From Microcaldota archaeon (GTDB taxonomy: Archaea; Micrarchaeota; Micrarchaeia; Anstonellales; Anstonellaceae): 7,324 nucleotides of DNA. A model generated the notes under the pieces. The model was not told the origin of the DNA and did not search any database. It saw only the letters and a list, made by a program, of their open reading frames with translations. Numbering within the stretch: position 1 is the stretch's first letter; each line of letters opens with the position of its first letter. The translations under genes were made by a program, and so were the position numbers. Shown piece after piece: positions 5,789 to 7,324 of the stretch. Location: positions 1 to 7,324 of the forward strand of contig JAPLWZ010000101.1 in the NCBI GenBank assembly GCA_026396335.1. Direction: 5' to 3'.

Positions 5789-6172
5789 ATGCCATTCGCC
5801 GATACCTCCTACTTTATCGCCCTCTTCCGTTCGAATGACGAGAAACACGAGCGGGCAGTGAATCTGTCAAAGGACCTGAACGAGCGAGTCCTTACTACGC
5901 AGCACGTTTTTTCCGAGTTCATAACTTTTATTTCTGCAAAGGATGGCAACAATATAGCATACGAACTAGGCCGAAGGATCTTGAAAAGCGAGCTTGTCCT
6001 GCTCTCAACTTCCAACGAGGACATTGAACTGGCTCTGGAGTACATACGGAAGCATCCAAAAATAAGCGGGTGCGACGCAATCAGCGCAGCTGTCATGCAG
6101 AAGATGGCAATAAACAAAATTCTCTCGTTTGATTCCGATTTTGACCGGATGGGCTTCGAAAGAATCAGCTAG
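5789..6172 (+). CDS. vapC: VapC-type PIN-domain ribonuclease toxin
   Basis: 127 residues, the normal size of a single PIN domain. VapC toxins are Mg2+-dependent endoribonucleases that cut tRNA or rRNA when released from VapB. The acidic active-site residues are in place: Asp5 in FADTSYFIALF, Glu43 in VFSEFITF, Asp96 in GCDAISAAVM, and Asp115 with Asp117/Asp119 in LSFDSDFDRM. The C-terminal motif ILSFDSDFDRMGFERI matches the usual 'it-fD-DF---G' ending. ATG follows the vapB stop directly (TGAATG at 5786-5791) and is preceded by a weak GGGAT. No residue known to be needed is missing, so the toxin is probably active. Its last 8 bases overlap the end of the leftward hicB-like gene. RNA target unknown. 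Confidence 0.93.
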   Translation: MPFADTSYFIALFRSNDEKHERAVNLSKDLNERVLTTQHVFSEFITFISAKDGNNIAYELGRRILKSELVLLSTSNEDIELALEYIRKHPKISGCDAISAAVMQKMAINKILSFDSDFDRMGFERIS

Positions 6173-6317
6173 AATAAGTTAGGTAAAGTTCTGTGGCTTC
6201 CCTTAGATTTTTTAGCGCCGTTTTTACTGTCTTCCCCTGGCTGACTGTGCCAACCTCGGGGCAGCGTGCGACGTACATTCCCTCCTCCTTCATGATGACT
6301 GCGTTCAGTGTCCGCAT
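6165..6317 (-). CDS. Small HicB-like antitoxin family protein, no HicA partner
   Basis: 50 residues. The sequence MRTLNAVIMKEEGMYVARCP, then EVGTVSQGKT and ALKNLREATELYL, is the compact HicB/UPF0150 pseudo-RNase-H fold: strand, strand with Y-V-A-x-C-P, the V-S-Q-G turn, then the helix A-L-x-N-x-x-E-A. In HicAB pairs HicB neutralises the mRNA interferase HicA; solo members are common in archaea and their role is not well known. No HicA-like sequence (dsRBD-like fold, G-S-H-x-x-Y) is seen nearby. ATG 6317 fits the family's N-terminus and lies about 27 bases after the TTTATAA box (6347-6341). An ATG at 6368 would add 17 residues (MTKHDDIFIISKNGKSG) and lies 26 bases after TTTTTAAA (6397-6390), so it remains possible. 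No C-terminal DNA-binding domain is present. It overlaps vapC tail to tail by 8 bases. Confidence 0.72.
   Translation of the reverse strand: MRTLNAVIMKEEGMYVARCPEVGTVSQGKTVKTALKNLREATELYLTYSS
6208..6225 (+). terminator. Possible oligo-T terminator of vapBC
   Basis: TTTTTT at 6208-6213 and TTTTT at 6220-6225 lie 36-53 bases after the vapC stop, on the sense strand. Archaeal terminators often look like this. They lie inside the opposite-strand hicB-like gene, so the two transcripts would overlap. Confidence 0.35.
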
Positions 6318-6340
6318 GCCACTCTTCCCGTTTTTGCTGA

Positions 6341-6352
6341 TTATAAATATAT
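6341..6352 (-). promoter_or_regulatory. TATA box for the hicB-like gene
   Basis: The leftward strand reads ATATATTTATAA, with the TTTATAA part centred about 27 bases before ATG 6317. A second candidate, TTTTTAAA at 6397-6390, is centred 26 bases before the alternative ATG at 6368. The sequence alone does not decide between them. Confidence 0.45.
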
Positions 6353-6369
6353 CGTCATGTTTTGTCATG

Positions 6370-6385
6370 CAAAGCTTACGCTTTG
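6370..6385. repeat. Inverted repeat CAAAGC-TTAC-GCTTTG upstream of the hicB-like gene
   Basis: A perfect 6-base inverted repeat with a 4-base centre. It lies upstream of the TATA box that serves ATG 6317, and between TATA and start if ATG 6368 is used. Either position would suit an operator; a hairpin in RNA is also possible. Confidence 0.45.
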
Positions 6386-6486
6386 GGCATTTAAAAACAA
6401 AAGTTGGTAGGGTGCCGGTGGGTTGGAAAGTCAACGGTATTCAAAAGCTGTAAAAAGCCAGTGTAACTCATTATCGTGTTGAATAT

Positions 6487-7324
6487 ATGACAAAAAAACT
6501 AAGTCTCGAAGATATGCAAAAAATAGCAAAATCTCGTGGTGGAGAATGTTTATCCTTAAAATATATCAATAGTAAAACATCTCTCTTATGGCAATGTAAA
6601 TTTGGGCATACCTGGAGTGCGATGCCAGTTAATATTAAATCAAAAAAGAGTTGGTGTCCCCATTGTGCACACCTAGTGCCATTAACACTAGAAGAAATGC
6701 AACAAATAGCGGCAACAAGGGGCGGAAAATGTTTATCTAACAAATATCTTGGTTTTGAAAAGAAGCTCAGATGGAAATGTAGCGAAGGACATGGATGGGA
6801 GAACACGCCAGGGCATATTAAGTCTGGACAGTGGTGCCCGGTCTGTGCAAACAATAAAAGAGGAGTAAAGAAATGGAGTGATGACGAAACAAAACTATTA
6901 ATAGAGAAATATCCAACTTCTAATAAGCAAGAACTAATTATTTTGTTTCCTAATAAGACATGTGCTAAAATCAAAAGCAAGGCAAAAACTCTCAAACTAG
7001 TAAAACGATATTATCCGCTTCGTAGTTGGAAAAAAGACGAAGATAATATATTGAAAAAAATATTCTACGACCAGCCAAAAAATGAAGTAATTCGTTTTAT
7101 GCCTAATAGAACCTGGAGTTCCATACAAAATCGAGCACATAAATTAGGTATCTCTAGGTCGTTGAAATTCCAAAAAGAATCTATGCAAAACTTGTGGAAA
7201 AATGAAGATTATGCGGAAAAAATGAAAAACTTGTGGAAAAATGATGAATATGCGAAAAAAACGAAAATTGGTCAAAAAAAGGCATATCTAAGAAATAAAG
7301 AAAATATTGATAAACGCAATCGAG
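6487..7324 (+). CDS. Zinc-ribbon and SANT/Myb-like DNA-binding protein, homing-endonuclease-like tail (cut by right edge)
   Basis: 279 residues are visible and the frame is still open at the window end. Two tandem units (about 7-61 and 68-121) share L-E-[DE]-M-Q-x-I-A, R-G-G-x-C-L-S, W-x-C, G-H-x-W and W-C-P-x-C. Likely zinc ligands are C37, H41, C57, C60 and C98, H102, C117, C120, as in treble-clef/zinc-ribbon units of the DUF4379/DUF723 kind found beside Vsr-like or homing nucleases. Two SANT/Myb-like helical units follow, W130-L171 and W181-L220. Then come two 13-residue repeats, M-x-N-L-W-K-N-x-x-Y-A-x-K (233-245 and 246-258), like the N-x-x-Y tail of GIY-YIG and HNH homing enzymes. No nuclease motif is visible; one may lie beyond the edge. 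ATG 6487 is the first start after a stop at 6451; no clear promoter or ribosome site is seen. Low GC and AAA/ATA/TTA-rich codon use unlike the rest of the window suggest recent transfer. Function is inferred. Confidence 0.78.
   Translation, partial: MTKKLSLEDMQKIAKSRGGECLSLKYINSKTSLLWQCKFGHTWSAMPVNIKSKKSWCPHCAHLVPLTLEEMQQIAATRGGKCLSNKYLGFEKKLRWKCSEGHGWENTPGHIKSGQWCPVCANNKRGVKKWSDDETKLLIEKYPTSNKQELIILFPNKTCAKIKSKAKTLKLVKRYYPLRSWKKDEDNILKKIFYDQPKNEVIRFMPNRTWSSIQNRAHKLGISRSLKFQKESMQNLWKNEDYAEKMKNLWKNDEYAKKTKIGQKKAYLRNKENIDKRNR
7183..7260 (+). repeat. Two tandem 39-base coding repeats
   Basis: Bases 7183-7221 and 7222-7260 are near-identical 13-codon units; both contain the stretch AACTTGTGGAAAAATGA. 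The high DNA-level identity means the duplication is recent, in contrast to the diverged zinc-ribbon units earlier in the same gene. Confidence 0.8.

Noticed and set aside
6471..6995. Leftward 174-codon frame at the right end, with hydrophobic start
   Set aside because: Antisense of the zinc-ribbon gene; its Cys/His/Phe-rich pattern mirrors the Lys, Trp and Cys codons of the opposite strand.

Overview
The window looks archaeal. Several genes have a TATA box (for example TTATAAATA at 2792-2800 and AAAAGCTTTATAAG at 5498-5511) centred about 25 bases before the start codon or just before a short leader, and bacterial -35/-10 pairs are not evident. A gyrBA operon, a CNNM/CBS membrane protein, VapBC and an orphan HicB would suit a euryarchaeal or DPANN-type genome. 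The lineage is inference only; no rRNA or other marker is present.

Left part (1-2820): a leftward gyrB-gyrA operon. gyrA is cut by the left window edge; the 259 N-terminal residues, including the catalytic Arg-Tyr pair, are intact. gyrB is broken. Its GHKL/transducer half and its TOPRIM half lie in different frames, and about 60 conserved residues between them, including the region of the ATP-sensing QTK loop, are absent from the DNA. Either the gene is damaged or the assembly is wrong here. A 260-base divergent promoter region follows.

Middle (2821-5402): a rightward gene for a 533-residue cysteine-rich protein of unknown function built from two related halves. It converges, 11 bases apart, on a leftward gene for a CNNM (DUF21) membrane protein with a CBS pair that lacks the usual C-terminal CorC_HlyC domain.

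Right part (5420-7324): an accessory segment. A VapBC toxin-antitoxin pair has three 9-base repeats between its TATA box and start codon. A small HicB-like protein without a HicA partner converges on and overlaps vapC by 8 bases. Last is an AT-rich gene, open at the right edge, encoding two tandem zinc-ribbon units, two SANT/Myb-like units and a repeated W-K-N tail like that of homing endonucleases. Its base composition (about 30% GC in sampled rows against 50-60% in gyrB) points to recent acquisition.

The gyrase genes form one functional unit and vapB/vapC another. No wider multi-gene system linking the remaining genes can be demonstrated from this sequence. The most unusual items are the gyrB break, the duplicated cysteine-rich protein and the foreign zinc-ribbon/SANT gene.
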